Assembly: GCA_039025395.1 (NCBI GenBank) | Contig: JBCCOK010000018.1 | Location: 15,989 to 79,988 of the forward strand | Direction: 5' to 3' | Source: Hoeflea_A sp039025395 | GTDB lineage: Bacteria; Pseudomonadota; Alphaproteobacteria; Rhizobiales; Rhizobiaceae | DNA: 64,000 nucleotides | In this document: positions 62,354 to 64,000 of the stretch, piece after piece | Layout of the letters: the number at the start of each line of letters is the position of its first letter | Position numbering within the stretch: the stretch's first letter is position 1 | Notes under the pieces: model-generated | What the model saw: the letters and a program-made list of their open reading frames with translations, nothing else | Database searches by the model: none | Told to the model about the DNA's origin: nothing | Made by a program: the position numbers and the translations under genes

Positions 62354-62935
62354 ATGCCGATAACCATGCTTGACGGAATTCTTATCGGTGTGACGCTGTT
62401 TTCTGCGGTGCTTGCAATGGTGCGCGGTTTTTCGCGTGAGGTGTTGTCGGTTGCCTCTTGGGTCGCCGCAGCGGCGGCCGCATACTATTTCTATCCGCTG
62501 CTGGTGCCCTATTTGCAGGATTACACACCAAGCTATCAGTTCGCGATCGGCGTGTCGGCGGGAATTGTCTTTCTTGTCGCTCTGATCGTTGTTTCGGTCC
62601 TGACCATGCGTATTGCCGACTTTGTAATCGACAGCCGAATCGGAGCCCTCGACCGGACTCTCGGTTTCTTGTTCGGCGCCGCACGCGGGATCCTGTTGGT
62701 CGCGGTTGCAATGCTGTTTTTCAACTGGCTCGTCGATGGCCCGAGGCAACCGCCGTGGGTTGCCGAGGCGAAATCGAAGCCGTTGCTCGATTCAATTGGT
62801 GATCAACTGGTAAACGTGCTTCCGGAAGACGCGGATGCGACTATACTGGACCGGCTTAGGGGACCAAGTGGCGACAACACAGGAAGCGACCAGGAGTCGC
62901 GTGTCCGTGACACAGATGAGCAATATCGATCCTGA
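62354..62935 (+). CDS. cvpA: CvpA family membrane protein
   Basis: 193-residue inner-membrane protein of the colicin V production family, usually beside purF and needed in E. coli for colicin V export, with a cell-envelope role more generally. Four membrane segments: ILIGVTLFSAVLAMVRGFSR with the conserved RGF-SRE start, VLSVASWVAAAAAAYYF, FAIGVSAGIVFLVALIVVSV and GAARGILLVAVAMLFFNWLV. The C-terminal about 45 residues are hydrophilic. Its end overlaps the purF start by 35 bases. Confidence 0.93.
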   Translation: MPITMLDGILIGVTLFSAVLAMVRGFSREVLSVASWVAAAAAAYYFYPLLVPYLQDYTPSYQFAIGVSAGIVFLVALIVVSVLTMRIADFVIDSRIGALDRTLGFLFGAARGILLVAVAMLFFNWLVDGPRQPPWVAEAKSKPLLDSIGDQLVNVLPEDADATILDRLRGPSGDNTGSDQESRVRDTDEQYRS

Positions 62936-64000
62936 TAACGAAGCCGATGCGTTCCGCGACGAATGCGGCGTATTCGGCATATTCGGCAAGCCCGACGCCG
63001 CGGCTGTGGTAACACTCGGCCTGCATGCACTTCAGCATCGAGGCCAAGAAGCTGCCGGTATCGTGTCCTTCGACGGACAGCAGTTTTCAGTTGAGCGTCA
63101 TGTAGGCCTGATTGGCGACACGTTCACGAAACCATCGGTGCTGGAACGCCTGCCCGGCAGCCGCGCCATCGGCCATACGCGGTACTCCACAACCGGTGGC
63201 GAGGGATTGCGGAACGTTCAGCCGTTTTTCGCAGAGTTTGCCGGCGGGGGCTTCGCCATCGCCCACAACGGAAACATCACCAACGCGCTGACAAAACAGA
63301 AAGAACTGCAACGGCGCGGTGCCATTTTCGCGTCTACCTCGGATACGGAGACCGTCCTTCACCTGATCGCGATGAGCGACCGAAAGCGGTTCCTCGACAA
63401 GTTCATCGATGCCATCATGCAGCTGGAGGGCGCCTTTTCTCTCGTCGGCCTTTCCGGCAAAAAGATGGTCGGCACACGTGACCCGCTCGGTATCCGTCCG
63501 CTGGTTCTGGGAGAACTTGACGGGGCGTCGATACTGGCATCCGAAACCTGCGCGCTCGATATCATAGGTGCGCGCTATGTCCGCGACATCCAGCCCGGCG
63601 AGGTCGTCGTCATCACTGAAGACGAAGTCACCAGCCACTTTCCCTGGGGCAAGGTCAATTCGCGGTTCTGTATCTTTGAGTATGTTTATTTTGCCCGGCC
63701 CGATTCGCATGTCGACGGACGCAATGTCTATGAAGTGCGAAAGAGAATCGGCGAGCAGCTCGCCAAAGAAGAGCCTGTCGAAGCCGACATGGTCGTGCCT
63801 GTACCTGACTCCGGCACGCCGGCGGCGATCGGATTTGCTCAGCAATCCAATATCGCCTTCGATCTCGGTATCATAAGGAACCACTATGTCGGGCGCACAT
63901 TTATTCAGCCGACCGCATCGATCCGCAATATGGGCGTCAAACTGAAACACAATGCAAACCGCCGGATTATAGAAGGAAAACGGGTCGTGCTGGTCGACGA
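62901..64000 (+). CDS. purF: Amidophosphoribosyltransferase, 3'-truncated by the window edge
   Basis: Glutamine-dependent enzyme of the first purine step. The reading frame runs off the right edge. The class II glutaminase begins with CGVFGIFGKPDAAAVVTLGL after a short propeptide, where the Cys becomes the N-terminal nucleophile; LQHRGQEAAGIVSFDG, AIGHTRYSTTGG, AIAHNGNITNA and STSDTETVLHLIA follow. VEADMVVPVPDSGTPAAIGF and GRTFIQPTASIRNMGVKLK lead toward the PRPP loop, with KRVVLVDD at the edge. I prefer the GTG at 62901, preceded by AGGAG four bases upstream, to ATG 62916, which has no ribosome site; both lie inside the end of cvpA. Confidence 0.96.
   Translation, partial: MSVTQMSNIDPDNEADAFRDECGVFGIFGKPDAAAVVTLGLHALQHRGQEAAGIVSFDGQQFSVERHVGLIGDTFTKPSVLERLPGSRAIGHTRYSTTGGEGLRNVQPFFAEFAGGGFAIAHNGNITNALTKQKELQRRGAIFASTSDTETVLHLIAMSDRKRFLDKFIDAIMQLEGAFSLVGLSGKKMVGTRDPLGIRPLVLGELDGASILASETCALDIIGARYVRDIQPGEVVVITEDEVTSHFPWGKVNSRFCIFEYVYFARPDSHVDGRNVYEVRKRIGEQLAKEEPVEADMVVPVPDSGTPAAIGFAQQSNIAFDLGIIRNHYVGRTFIQPTASIRNMGVKLKHNANRRIIEGKRVVLVD

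Noticed and set aside
1..64000. CRISPR arrays, tRNA or rRNA genes, transposases, prophage genes, origin of replication
   Set aside because: I looked at each gap between genes and found no regular direct repeats, tRNA cloverleaf, rRNA sequence, transposase-like or integrase-like frame, and no cluster of DnaA boxes.

Overview
The window is ordinary chromosomal DNA of an alphaproteobacterium, almost certainly of the order Hyphomicrobiales (Rhizobiales). This rests on gene order and protein type: ppx-ppk-hdaA-perM-pgsA-like facing purM-purN; uvrC-pgsA-moaD-moaE; holC-pepA, lptF-lptG-lptD-surA-pdxA-rsmA, gmk-yicC-mltG-fabF-acpP-fabG-fabD, rpsF-rpsR-DUF2232-rplI, and dnaB-alr-radA-cvpA-purF. The genus cannot be fixed from the sequence alone. 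I found no rRNA, tRNA, CRISPR array, prophage or insertion sequence.

Layout. 1-8 kb: 3' part of RNase D, an isochorismatase-family hydrolase, then a leftward operon of a phosphatidyltransferase-like enzyme, an AI-2E-type permease, the replication regulator HdaA, polyphosphate kinase and exopolyphosphatase. 8.4-12 kb: purM-purN, a small four-cysteine exported protein, an RNase T2 lipoprotein and a GST. 12-19 kb: Ca2+/Na+ antiporter, uvrC-pgsA-moaD-moaE, ndk, a second GST and a FolD that lacks the usual catalytic lysine. 19-21 kb: an ABC-F ATPase.

21-30 kb is the least ordinary part. It holds a candidate small RNA with its own promoter and terminator and an anti-Shine-Dalgarno loop. Next comes a leftward type I secretion locus (HlyD-type adaptor, ABC transporter with a 150-residue low-complexity N-terminus) with two unrecognised acidic proteins that have no RTX repeats and are the likely cargo. 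A divergent LuxR-type regulator follows, reading out of a very AT-rich intergenic region with dyad symmetries, then an orphan small protein. 30-35 kb: a DUF2339 membrane protein, a DsbA-fold isomerase with a TTG start, and a YkuD L,D-transpeptidase.

35-64 kb is core housekeeping: leucyl aminopeptidase and HolC, LPS export (LptF, LptG, LptD) with a SurA-like chaperone, PdxA, RsmA, Gmk, YicC, MltG, fatty-acid synthesis, ribosomal proteins S6, S18 and L9, Cfa, DnaB, Alr, RadA, CvpA and the 5' part of purF (cut by the window end). A small coiled-coil gene, preceded by a perfect CtrA-type box, and a solitary glutamine-synthetase-like gene sit between fabD and rpsF.

Best candidates for something undescribed are the non-RTX type I secretion locus with its regulator, the small RNA at about 21.08-21.19 kb, and the lysine-less FolD. 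All calls come from reading the sequence; no database search was run.
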